Below, piece by piece: positions 11,833-24,532 of a stretch of 64,000 bases of DNA. The notes under the pieces are model-generated. The model made no database searches. It was given only the letters and a program-made list of their open reading frames with translations, and was not told the DNA's origin. The stretch's first letter is position 1, and each line of letters starts with the position of its first letter. Position numbers and translations under genes: made by a program. The DNA comes from Gymnogyps californianus (Eukaryota; Chordata; Aves; Accipitriformes; Cathartidae): NCBI RefSeq assembly GCF_018139145.2, contig NC_059478.1, positions 2,356,001 to 2,420,000 on the forward strand, in the 5' to 3' direction.

Positions 11833-14800
11833 CAGCAAGGCACAACATGAGCCTCCTGAGGAAAAAAAAAATTCGATACCATAGGGCTATTCTCTATAAC
11901 TTGCCCTTTACTCAAAATGTTGCTTCTTTCAGTAAAGTAGCCTTAGAACTGTATAAAAAAATGGTAAGATATAAACTCTCTCTGGCTTTGTGGCAGAAGG
12001 AGATAGACATGCAGGCACAGCCTTGAGGTATGTACTGTCCTTTTTCTGTCCCGGAGCTGCATGCTTAGGCCAGTTCCACCCAGTTATCCATTTTCTTCTT
12101 AAATCATAAATATTAAGAAGAAAAAAACCCAAAAAAGTACTTTTCAAGTTGACTGTACAATCTATCTCTGCTTTTCTCAATTTTTTTTTCTTCTGACTAA
12201 GCCTTCTTCTAACATAAATATAATTAAGCACCTCATTTTTTGTCTAACTTTGTAATAGATTGCAGTCTTTACTGTAAAGAGAGGATCCAACAAAACCAAA
12301 AATACCATGTTGCTATTTTTTTTTAATGGGAAAAGATTAATATTATGTCTTATGAGCATGCTATATATGGCAATAGGAGTTATATTCATTCATTCCACCG
12401 ACTGAACATGAGGACATGAAATTAGTACAAGAGATAAAAATGGATGCTTTTATGCATATGTTATGAAATTTATGTATGCACCTTTGCTCACATTGTTCCA
12501 AAGGGAAAATTTTTCACAGTAGGCATCAGTTGCTTAATTAGCACAGAATAATTAAAACTCACTGCAGGGAAAATTCCATAGCCCCACAGCAATTATATAG
12601 GGAGAGTTCTTGGCTATTGCATGTACAATTCAAAAATAACTTTTAGGTAGGTTACCAAAAAACATCAGCTATTCAAAATTGCCTTGTAACAGAAAGGCTC
12701 CTCAAGCAACTAAGAAAATTAAACCGGAAAAAAATAAAAGAAGAATCTAATAGCCATCGGTAAGGTCCAATCAAGCAGTGTATTAACTACTTTCACTTCA
12801 TTTTTCAGGGTCAGTTCTTTTTATTGATTTATGTAGATTCCTGAGCCTTGAGAAATACATTTAGTATAATTAGACAGCAATAGCAACTTCAGAGTTCATT
12901 AATAATCATGAAATAGTTCTTTCACTACCAATAAGAACTCATTTACAGTATACTTTTTTTAGTGTTCATAAACATATAGCTATCCAATTTCAGCAGATCT
13001 TAGACTTTTAAAAAATTAATTTAATACCCTTGTTTGATCTAGAAAAAGTCAAAATTCTCCATATGAAAATGTTTTTACGAGCAGAATGCACATGGCTCAA
13101 CAGAAAGTGTCTGTCAACATCAATGGCAAATTTTAATTAAACCTTTTTTGGTGAAATTTAAAAATGGGGGCCATTCATTTACTTTATTTTGCATTTCCCA
13201 TTTTATTTTGGTACCAATATTCCCATACAAGCTTTCTTTTTCATTTTGTTTTAGCCTCAATATTTCATTCCCTCTCCCTTGTACTGCATCAAACCGATAT
13301 TTTCCTGCAAGTTCTTTCCTTTGCGTGGTGCCCATTAACTCCAATTGCTTTAGCATGGCCAACTCGTTCACACTTGAAAACTATCCCCTTCTCGTGACTG
13401 GAAATCTGGTAGATGCAGTGCCAACTACCTCATTACTGAAAGAAATACAGTACACAATTACGTTGCTTGTGCAGAGGTCTGAACTGATATATCCACGTGA
13501 CTTACGCAGCTGCATGTAGCACGTGCTCTTGCATCCGGATAGGTCCTTCTCAGCAAGGTATTATCCAAGTGATTTTTAAGTCTGCATCAGGCTTAGATTC
13601 AGCTTAAAAGATGATACAGCGGTACCTGCAATTATTTAAACAACATGGACTAGCAAGTTGATTTAACACCAGAGCTGCTATCTTGCCCATGTAACTAATA
13701 TTGCTAAGTCTTGTATCATGTTTAATCTGTTGGGGCTCAGGAGAGGTAATTTTGTGGGGCAGACAGCAAAACTTTTCTTCTCATCTTACTTTATCTTTAG
13801 AAAAAATTAAATAACCTCCCGATATGTTTGGCCTCGATGTTCTACACGGGTCACAATGACACAAAATTTTTGCAGAGATTTGCAGAAGCTGCCACATGTA
13901 ATTGAAAGGAATTTGGGTGAGCCCTCAAGAAAATGGTGGGAAGCTGTTAGATCTCCTGTACTGGATGTGCGTACCTAGTCCACAGCTAAGTAGTGGAAGA
14001 GGCAGAGAACATTTCACACTTGTTTTGAGAACAAATAAATGTTTGATGAAGATAAGGAAACATTGATTCCACAGTTGAGTTGGTTTTATGAGCATGGAAA
14101 AGGAGGGGAAAACCAAAGCAGAAGGAAGAGGAGGAGTTAAGCAAAAATCACCTGTGTGGGCTGCAGTCACGACAGCCACATACAGCACATATATGTTTAT
14201 TCTGCCCAACTATACCAGCAGAAGGTGGGAAAAGACGGAGCAGAGGTTTACATAAAACAAGTAATGGATCATTCAACTCATCTTCTCCCCAAAGTTGGCC
14301 TCCAAAGAACCCCAACCCCTGTGGCCAACCTCCAACATGAACTGTGGTCTTTGTCCGCCTCTCAGGAAGATGTCCCTCTGCGTCTCAAAAAAGGCCATAA
14401 AAGCCTCACTCTACCCTCCTGTCCTAAATATTAACTTAAAACAAACTTTAGTCATCTCCCTTTCAGTCAGCCCCTTAACTGTAAGTCCTTTAGGCTAGCT
14501 GCATTTTCATGAATGGGTCCTAGATGAAAATCAGCGAGAAAAAATTTCCGCAAAACACATTAAAAAATCCGATTTATGTCATTTATTAATGATCACAACA
14601 TTACATTCCCTTCGTACTGGAGTAAATTAATAACTAAACAAGGTACTATGCAGTGAAGATTCTGCCTGCTGCAAAAATAACATAGAGAACTTGCTTTATT
14701 AACTTCTGCAAAGCTTTCGGGGAATTGAGAGGGGAAACAAATCCCCTTTTCAGGTCATTTATGCCAGTTTATAATGGACAAAATTACATCAAGACACCAT

Positions 14801-17800
14801 AAACAGATTTGTACAGGTGTAAGTGAAGCAGAGCCTGAATTACTGTGACATTTTAAAATTCAATTAAGAGACTGAAAAATTTCTTTAATATGAACCACTG
14901 TGGTTGGGTATATTACACAGTGGACCATATTTGTTGCTGCATGTAGAAGATCGCTGTGATACATAATCCATACACAGTGTGATGGATTATAGGCAGAGCC
15001 TCTTTTTCCACGGGTTTGGTTTCATTAGCTGACATGGAATTACTCCTGTTTACGCCACAGTTATTGACACCCAGGCAACACTTTACTTCTGAATATGCTC
15101 TCTTTTGAGAACTGAAGATCCTTAAAATGACTTTACTGTACCTTTTATTAAGTACTATAGTAATGACTTGGGAGACATAGCAAAGGTAGTGACAGAGAGA
15201 TTTGCAGACACACTAAAAAGAGAAGCGGGAGCAGAGTTCAGTCAAGGAAAATGCCAAGGTGATATACAGTGAAAATAAAGAGAAGTTCTGATAGGGTAAG
15301 AAAGTTAAAGCCATTGGAATAAATCTTCTACTGTGGAGTAATGTCCCAAAGCAGAAGCTTACCTGATGAGTAAGTATGATCTCTGTCCCTGAATATGTCA
15401 TCAACTTCATGCCCCACCACACACCTATCTGTGTGTTATTTAGTATCACACTCATCATTTTTAAGTGGGGAAAGCCATGTTCATTTTGTCAGCTTCACTT
15501 ATTTGGTATATGACATTCCCGAACCTATACCCAAGTCCTTTTTTTGGAGGCCACTCTACAAGCATATGGGAAGCCATCGTTAGTGACTGGCAAAATTTAG
15601 TTTGCTACTCTTCGTATTACTGCAGCCACTAAACACAAGTGGTCCAAAGAAAGCCAGACCTATCAACTCTTAAAGAACAGTCAGCTCCGGTCTTGCTCTG
15701 GTAAGTCACCCATCAGATTAAAACCGCTAACCTCATACAAGTGTGGTGATGTGTACATAATTTGTCTGCAAAACACTCTGGGAAGCTTTTCAAAGGTAAC
15801 TCTCTACAAAGCACACAAATTCCCATTCTCTGTCAATGGAATGTGCCTAACCAGCATTTCTGCCTTGAAAAATCCAGTTGGTTTTGGCTCTGAAAGTATG
15901 AGGTAGTTACTATAAATGAAGGTGCTATGTTTCCTATCTTTATAAAATAAATCTGTCTAAAAGGCCAGAATAAATCTGTCCTGAAAGGATGAATTGCAAG
16001 ACCTGGACCTCAGCACTCTGCTGGAAAAGAAGCTCATGAGCATCCCATATCACACCAACACATTCCAGGTCATCCCCATCCCATATGTCCTGGGCTTCGC
16101 TTACCACCTGCTGCAGCAATGCCGTGGAGCCCCATTTGCTTGGCCTGAACCAGTCTGCTAAAGCACACCATATGATTTGCCTAAGATAGAGCAAATACTC
16201 ACAAAAGTGGTTCCCAACATATTCTCCCTATTTTTTGGCCATGCTGCTTTTTCCACCTGATTCATACGAAGAAACAGGTATCAGTTTTGAGAGAAGATAG
16301 CATCAGCGATGCAAAGTAGGCTTTCCTCTTCCCTATGACTCACCATGACTTTAAGCTTGAAGATGTCCCACAGTGGTGCCTGTGAGGGACACACAACTCT
16401 TAGGCTCTGCCAGAAACACCTGGATAGTGGTGAGTGGCTGGAACTGCACTAAACAATCAGGATTGCTACAGGAGTGATTAATTTTAATCATTTAATGACT
16501 TTTCACAAGAAGGGACCCATGTCCCTGTCACGCTGAGCTATACTCACCCGTCCCAAAAGGGGGATCTTTGAATCCCCAGACCAGGTGCTGAATGAGATCT
16601 GGCAAAGCCAGCTGTAGTCCCCTAGATCCCATCCCAAGAGGATCCCACAGACCAATACAACTCAGCGGAGTTGACTAAGCTTCTGGTATCAGGTCTTTAA
16701 GCGTATGTAATTTCAGTGATGCCAGTAGCTCAATTAACTTCAACAGATATTATCCATATGCTTAAGGGTTTTACTAGATTGCAGTCCAAGCTATTAGTAG
16801 CAATATCATTTACTGACTGAAATAGATTTTTACATTATAAATATTGTCAGATGGAAAGACTCAGCTTGGTTTTGAGCAGGAGAAACATGGGCAAGGAGCA
16901 CAAGATAAATATTCCACAGTAAGTAGTCTATATGGCATTATTCAGAAGAAAAACCTCACATATAATACAACAACAAACCCCTAGTTGTCCCATACTGAAG
17001 CAGCTGGATGGTTAATTAAGTTTCTATCAAATATATAAGTATACCGTAAGCAATATTTAGTGGTAGGTAAACTCTCATTACCACTCCTCCCAGCCAAATT
17101 TGGGTCCAAGATCTTATAGGAAAAAGTTATCTCTTAACTAGTTGTACATTTTAAACTGTAAGCAAAATAATTGTGGGGGTTTTTTTACATATTTGCAATA
17201 AATAAGAGCTTCAACAAAAATTGTCAAGGAATAAGCAGGGGAAGGGAGGAGTTTGGTGTTTAATTTTTAAAAGAAAACTCTATTTCATTCTGAAATACGA
17301 AACAGTAAACTGTGGTTATTAGTTCTTAAATACCACTTCATCTAAAAATATGTCTAAATTGAAAAACAGCTGGTTAGAGGGATAAATAACTGGAGGAAAA
17401 AAAAATTTGGACTGACCCAAAATGAAACATTGTTTGCTTTGTTTCACAGGGAACAAAAACATCTAGATTTTATCTACTGAATTTCAATGTTGTAGGAGAA
17501 TCACAAATTTTGGCTTCAGGGGTAATCCTATGTATCTTAAGTGCTTAACAGAAGTAAAGGTGCCAAGTTCCCTATTAGCATAAAATAAATCCATTTTAAA
17601 ACCAGCCAGGCCAGAAAGAACAATTGCAATCAACTGGCATGGCTTTCTGTACAACACAAGTTTTCTGGTTTTTCTCTAGAAGATATTTTTCAGGACTCTC
17701 CTCCAACACAAAACCTAAAAGCATACCCAGTCCTCATTCAGGCCCTGACAGCAACAGGGAAAATGGCATAACCCTTGACATGTGACTGCTCTGCTATTAA

Positions 17801-19448
17801 ATATACATACATGTATGCCTGGTTCGCAGTCTGAATTTATTTGGTTTGGAGCGGGAAGAACTAAATTCAGTCATGATTTTGGTGCCTTTCTTAATTTCCT
17901 GTTTGACATGAAACATTAGTAAACACTGCTATAAAAAACAAGCAAAACATTTCCCATCAGATCTGACCTCTAAAAATTGCACTTGCACCTTAGCTGAAGG
18001 CAGGCATAAAGAGAACATCTTTTAAACATCCCTGTTATCTAGCAAAGGTTGTTGGAAATGTCCCCATAAAGCATATGTTCAAGACTATTAATTGTATTGC
18101 AGGAAATGAAATCTCAGCAACATGTCTCCGTTACGCAGAAACCCCAGATGTTGTATCAACGGTACCGGTTTCACCCATTGCTGGTTGGTATAACTACCCA
18201 AAATGTGTAAGATGCCTTTCTCTTATGCATTCACTGAGGCAGGAGAGTTCACCAACTCAGAGACAGGTTAGTTTGAAAACCAGCGCAATAAGGAAGAAGG
18301 CTTCTGTAGAGCAAAGCAGCTGGTATTACGGAAGAGAAAGGCACAGCATCCTAAAAGACTTGCAAAAAAACCTGCGACAGGAGGGTGTACAGTCAGCGCA
18401 CACTTACACTTCATTGACATCCTAAGGAATTTAAGCAGGAGTTGGAAACGAAATGGGCCCATAATTATTTTTTCTGAATCAGGACATACAACCAGAGTGT
18501 ATATGATTAATAACGTATGTTCAGTTTAAACGCTTTTAAAATGATGAAGTTATGGAGGATGCAAAGTTTTTTGATCGTCTGAACTGGACTTCCCTACTTG
18601 TCAGTGACAACCTGTAGAGGAGACAGATATGTAAACCATAAGTTTAAGATTATGGGTGTACAAATGAAAGTAACTGTCAGGTTGTAAGGTGATTTGTATA
18701 ATAAAAATGGAAATTAACTGTTGACCTTGAAGGTGACTGGTCAAAAGAAACAGCAGAAAGGCATAGTCTTCCAGAGACTGATGATGGTTGGATAAAATAA
18801 AGACAAGATGAATGAGGAAACATCTGATTAGGTGATCCATGGGATCAGATTGGAGATCCCCAATATAAGCATGAGCTGTTGCAGGTCAGTTTTGGGAAAG
18901 TTCTTCTGAAGATGCCAAGGAGACCAATCAGTGAACCCAACTGCCAATCAAGAGATAAAACAAGGACACTAATTTCACTGTGTGACCAAAGCTACACATG
19001 TGGACTGTGGTCTGGATCAGTAAGAGAGTACCCTAGGCCAGTGACAGTTCCCCACCATCAGCAGCGTGGGTATCTTCTGTGGGTATCTCAAGCAGTGTGT
19101 GAGAACATGATTTCCATGCTGTTGCCACACTGAATTGCTGATGGATAGAAAGGTGGTCTTTCCTTAGTAACGGGATAACTAGCGTGTGAATAAGACAGCA
19201 TGGCTTGTGCTCCTATGGCTGCATACTATCCTTGTCGGGGCAAGGTTAGATATTGTTTTGGGTATAACCATTTAACAGCTGTTAATAATAACAACTGGAT
19301 ATTGTTCTATGTCATAAAAATAGTATAACTCATTCGCCCAATTCAATCATTTGTGTTTGTGTTAATCGGCCTTTAAGTTCCAGAGCTTTAGCTGCCCTGC
19401 AACACAACCAGTACATCTTTTAAAGACCAGGCTAGTGAAAGGAGTATT
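11833..19448. other. Gene-free block, AT-rich
   Basis: I find no conserved exon. A 123-codon plus-strand frame (13148-13519) and a 94-codon minus-strand frame (13925-14209) are hydrophobic, chance-like translations. An inverted repeat lies at 14963-14990 (listed separately). The sequence around 13975-14000 faintly resembles a MIR core but is too short to call. Otherwise nothing specific is visible. Confidence 0.55.
14963..14990. repeat. Inverted repeat, 9-bp arms, 10-bp spacer
   Basis: The arms ATAATCCAT (14963-14971) and ATGGATTAT (14982-14990) are perfect reverse complements. In the spacer, CAC (14973-14975) can pair with GTG (14979-14981), which extends the stem to 12 pairs with a single-base bulge. 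A small hairpin is possible in DNA or RNA, but there is no evidence that it is used. Confidence 0.8.
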
Positions 19449-19453
19449 AGAAA

Positions 19454-19855
19454 TGTAGAAGGGGAGTTACATCTCCCGCCAGGTGTAGTTTGGCCCAGGG
19501 CAGCAAGTGCATCTCTCCATGGCATCACGCCATGAGACTATTCAGGGCCAAAAATTCAGAAATTTTTCTAGGAGGTAAATAAAAGCCCTTGGGCTTTTAA
19601 TTTTATAAATTGGTAGTGGTGCAATGAAGAGAAGCCTGATATCCGTCACCTGCAGAAGAGAGAAAGGTCTGTAGGGTCACGTGTGCTTTTGCAGAGATGC
19701 AGGCTCATCCCCTGGGTTTGAGGCACCGATTTTGGAGCCACAGGGTCTCCCAGCTCCCTACACCTTCATCCCAGATTCATTAAGTCCATATTTTGGTCAG
19801 GCAAAAAAGAGACAGATTTCTATAGCACTTAAAAAACAAAGTAATTAGTAGGATT
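19454..19855. repeat. 402-bp dispersed repeat, copy 1
   Basis: This unit recurs in the same orientation at 24131-24532 with no gaps and five substitutions, all transitions (copy1/copy2: 19644 C/T, 19654 A/G, 19681 G/A, 19776 T/C, 19842 T/C), giving 98.8% identity. It starts TGTAGAAGGGGAGTTACATC and ends near TTAGTAGGATT, beyond which the two flanks are unrelated. It contains an AATAAA-like string next to a 9-bp-arm stem (TAAAAGCCC-TT-GGGCTTTTA, 19580-19599) and an internal TGTAG..CTACA pair (19454-19762). These features suggest an LTR or other transposable element, but the far end lacks the CA expected of an LTR. The family is not recognised. Confidence 0.85.
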
Positions 19856-22800
19856 AGTCACTACTAACCAGACCTGACTTCAATACACTCACAAGAGCCA
19901 TGGAAGCGCCCTGCAAAGGACTGAGCAGGATGAGCTGGGGTAGGCAGTAAAAGTGTCCGTACTGCTGCCTAGCCAGAGCATAAGAAGCGTCACGAGAGAT
20001 TATCACCTCTTTCTGCCGACCTCGGCTTGCATCTGGGGCAGATGCAGCTGCATTTGCCAAGAAGAGAGCCACGGAGCCGCTTCTGCAGCACACAGGAGCA
20101 GGTGCACTGACCCTTCCAGTAATACAGAAAAGTTAGTGTTGTTGCATCCGCATTAGCGTCCGCTAAATCCACCCCAGACACTGTGCTCACTATAGGGCTT
20201 TGTTAAGTTTAAAGGGCACTGAATCTTACACCCATAGCACACTCAGGTCTTGGCACTGCAAGCAAGACCATACGTATTTGGAAGTGGGAAGAGACAGAAG
20301 AAGAACCAGGAAGCACAACTACTAGAAAGGCTTGTGTAGCAAAACATGCAAGGCACAGTGGTCAGCCACGGAGAGGAATACAAAGTGCTGGGAAAAGGTC
20401 ACTTTTAATAACAGGGTAGAGGTCGATTACTGATTCATTATCTGAGAAACACATTACCTGGAGAACCAGTGGGCTGGAAACAGGATGGAGAAGTGTTTCA
20501 GATAGTTGTGCCAGTCCTTTTGCTGTACTTCTTGAGAAGTTCCAAGAGGTAGAGTTCCGCATCAGAGGTCAGACGCCTGTTTTTGGCAGAGATCTGCATA
20601 CACACGTCTTCCAGCACATAGCTAGAGGAAAGTGGAATCACCAGCAAAGACAACAAAGGGCAAGGCACAGGCCAGTGTGTGCACAGAGCCTGAAGGTAAC
20701 GAGAGCCTTGACCAAGAATGGCTTTGTCTTTAAAAATATGGAGTCATCTCATTACATTAGTCACACTCTGAGAACAAGAGGTGCAAGAACGGGGAAAGAG
20801 AGAAAGAGGGCAAGAGCTCCCTGTAGCTAAAGATTAGTCAAGTGCTTAGATTATTTCATTTTACATTTAAGTCCACATGTTGGATTCCTTATATTAACTT
20901 ACATAGCAGTTGAATTAGCATTTAGTTCTTTTATAAAATAAACTTGTATTTATTCTGCCTCTTTCTTGAACTTCCTGATAATATGGCATGAAGTTCTAAA
21001 GTGCAGAACTGACAGAAAATAAGTGCACTGACTTTCTGCGAATATGTGGCTTTCTAATTGCAGATTTTTCCTTCTGAAATCAGAGCAAAAAAGAGCAACT
21101 GATGACTACAGCTGGATGAATACTGCAATCATTACCCTTGTTATAATGATATATTTCAATAACAACCACAATACTTGATCCCCATGGATGGTTTTATAAG
21201 GGCCGTGGATTATGCTGAGAAAATGCTATTCCTAATTTTATTCTTAATGGAGTGTGAAAGTCTTGCTATGTGGTAGAGACTAATTGTCACTTTAAATGTA
21301 ATTTACATCACTCAAAGAACATGTATGCTTCATAGTATTAATTAAAGGATACCACAAAAGGTTTGGTTGACAAGAAAAGGTGGATTTCTTACTTCAAGCC
21401 AAATGAAGCAGTTATCTCACTAGAAAAACTCATATTATCATTTAACAAAAGCACATTTTATCATAGATAGCATGTGGCCATGTGAAAGAGCATGCATGGC
21501 CTTCAGAACATTTGGTATCTGCATAATTAAACTAACTAATCAATTGCAAAGCAGTAGTCAAAAGTCAAATCTTAATGAACTGGAAAAATGATACTTCAAT
21601 TTTCTGTCTCAAATGCCCAAATTAGCATAATAAACACAACATACTTCTAATCAGTGAAAAAAACAGTATTTTTTTTCCTTATTCTTAGATGGTTATTGTG
21701 TATTAAAGACATTATTTGCAATGGCTTTGTAAACCACCAGCTAGTTTTGAGTAATTTAATAAAAATAATGTAAATGTGTTATGCAAAACCACAAGTTCTT
21801 GTCCCTTTCTGCAGCATTTTTGTTAAAAATACCATTTTCTTCCAAATTTTTTGTGTTACAAAACTTCCATTCCATTTATGCTGAAATGCAGCTATTACAT
21901 ATGCAGTGCATATTTCCCAATGGGTGGGTACCTACTGGGAGAGGATGAGTATTTTCAACAAATCCAGTTACCCCTAGAGAATTGGCTGCGGAGCTGACTG
22001 GTGGAGGTCAGAAGTGACTTTTCATTCACTTTGCCTCCACTCTTAATGTGTGGAGAGGGATTTGATTGAGATCAGCACAGTGGTAAACCTAACGATCAAT
22101 GTTATTCTCCATGCTACAGTCATGTACATCAGTAGTCAAGATCCAAGTCCCGTCCTGCATGGCTCTACTGGCATGCAAGTCCCAGCCTTCAAAGGGCTGA
22201 CTGCAACAAATGATGGAAATTGATTTTCACCCTTATTTTACTTATCAGAAAATGAGACATATCCATTAAACATCGTTCACTAAGATATAATGGAGGTCAG
22301 GGATATCATGAGAATCTGATAGGCTTCCTGAGTCCTGCTGCCTTGCCTGAAGTTGCGAAAGCATGGGAAGCAAAATTTGGCCCAAAGGAAAACTGTGACC
22401 CCGAATCAAGGAACTTCAGTCTAGACATTGGTAAGTCCTCATTTCATGTGTAATTTGCAGCAAACGGCCATTTTTTCTGAAGTCATTCAGCCAGCTCATC
22501 AGCATACTCTATTACCTATATCTATCAAATGTGCTTTAACTCAGTCAAGAGAAGGTATTACCTAATGGAAGGGCGGTGGGGAAGGATCCTAACCCAGTTT
22601 GTTGGGATGGATTCATAAAGGATCGTCCTCCTGTCCACGAACATGTGAAACGGTGAATATTACCATTAGTTCTCAACAATAAACCTAATCTGTATTGCAC
22701 CGGTGCCCTACCTCATTTTAGCACTGCAAAATAGCCAAAGCTTTAGAGAATAGATCAGCCATCTGCGCCTGCAGGTGTTTACAATACAGAATAAATTAAG

Positions 22801-24130
22801 AAGTGACAGGGCATTGAGAAGGTTACAGTTGAATAATTACCATGGAAAACTCAAAATCTTATGCACCATTTCAACTACTGAAGTTGGAGTATCTTTCTCT
22901 GTCCTTTTAAAATCAGTTTCCACTCGTTTAGTTTGCCCTTCTGTCTGAAGGACATCTCCCTTCTTCAAATACAGAACGCTAACAGAAATTAAGCTATGTC
23001 AATACTTGTGCTAACGAGGGGTTTTTTTCTTTTTGATTTAATTGATGCAAGAAATTCAGTTACCAGAGTTGAGCACAAAGACCTCTGCTTGCCTATTTCC
23101 ATCTATGACAGCCTGTTCTGTGGGAACATCTTCTGGCTCTAGCTTTCTTTCCTCTCTGAAAATCTCTAGAAGTGTTCAGTTCAGACACGGTGAAAAGAAA
23201 TACGTGGAAACACATGGGATCAGGGACGTTCCCAAGCCCTTCTTCCTGAATGTGACCCTATTCCATGGAAGACATCGGCATTTCGCATCGAATTCTCTGA
23301 GATGAAGGTCAGCCTCAAGTTTACTTACGCATTATACCTCTTCAACAGGGAAGCTGCAGATGTATGGTAGTAACAGGAACACAAAGACCTTAGATCTCAT
23401 TAGAAAACAATTTTTAAAAATCCCCAAATTAATAAAACATCACTATATTAGCACTGAAACACAAGAAATGATTCAATTGATGAAATGCTTCTGATTTTGA
23501 CAACAGGAAATTTTTTTAATACTTTGCTTCTAAGTATCATATATGATAAATTCTTAATATGTACAATGAGAAATGTTCACAGCATTTTATTATAGAAAAT
23601 TTTGGGGTTTTTTAGGGCAAGGGAATGGTTTCACCTTTTCTAAAACTGTTTACAATTTAAAAAGAAAAAGAAAATAAGTAAAAAAAAAGAGGTAAAACAT
23701 TTTAATAGGGAGATAACCATCAGAAACTTTTGCATAACATCTACTATATTGAGCACTCTGCCTAGCCATAGCAGCAGCGGATTTAAGGATCTTTAGAGGC
23801 AAGCCATGCACAAGACTAAAGAAATTAGTAATTAAGCATTCTGGTATCTTCCTTGTGTGGTACAAGCTTTTTTTTTATATTCACAGAAGACTGTGAACAC
23901 ACATGGTCACAAATAGCTCAGATGCAAATCCATCTTTCAAGAGTTTTGGTCTAAATAACAGTGCCTGCTCCCCAAAGTAATTTTCTCTCTTTAACTGTCT
24001 GGAGAGAGACAGAGCACGCTCCTCGCGCTGCTCGCCCTCGAAAGGCGCAACGCGGGTGAGCTGGCAGCAGTGTGTTATTATTGCATAGGCTGAGCAGCAG
24101 TCATGCACTCAGAAAAAGGATTTCCAGAAG
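19856..24130. other. 4.3-kb interval between the twin repeats
   Basis: If the twin repeats were the two LTRs of one provirus, this would be its interior. I see no gag, protease, reverse transcriptase or envelope reading frames, no tRNA primer-binding site just after copy 1, and only a weak purine run before copy 2. Most of 20700-23000 is ordinary AT-rich DNA. The first ~330 bp and a short patch at 24017-24054 carry more CpGs than the rest. I read it as host sequence between two independent copies. Confidence 0.5.
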
Positions 24131-24532
24131 TGTAGAAGGGGAGTTACATCTCCCGCCAGGTGTAGTTTGGCCCAGGGCAGCAAGTGCATCTCTCCATGGC
24201 ATCACGCCATGAGACTATTCAGGGCCAAAAATTCAGAAATTTTTCTAGGAGGTAAATAAAAGCCCTTGGGCTTTTAATTTTATAAATTGGTAGTGGTGCA
24301 ATGAAGAGAAGCCTGATATCTGTCACCTGCGGAAGAGAGAAAGGTCTGTAGGGTCACATGTGCTTTTGCAGAGATGCAGGCTCATCCCCTGGGTTTGAGG
24401 CACCGATTTTGGAGCCACAGGGTCTCCCAGCTCCCTACACCTTCATCCCAGACTCATTAAGTCCATATTTTGGTCAGGCAAAAAAGAGACAGATTTCTAT
24501 AGCACTTAAAAAACAAAGCAATTAGTAGGATT
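24131..24532. repeat. 402-bp dispersed repeat, copy 2
   Basis: Same unit and orientation as 19454-19855, offset by exactly 4677 bp without indels. The stem-loop with AATAAA-like sequence lies at 24257-24276. No matching target-site duplication could be found around this copy. For copy 1 a 5-bp ATTAG match (19446-19450 and 19853-19857) is possible but requires shifting the boundaries. Recent transposition, a local duplication or gene conversion could each explain the pair. The family is not identified. Confidence 0.85.

Noticed and set aside
13970..14010. MIR core relic
   Set aside because: CACAGCTAAGTAGTGGAAG resembles MIR for under 30 bases only, and the neighbouring core words are missing.
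19454..24532. A complete provirus with the twin repeats as its LTRs
   Set aside because: No tRNA primer-binding site after copy 1, no good polypurine tract before copy 2, no retroviral reading frames in the 4.3-kb interval, and the repeat end lacks the usual CA.
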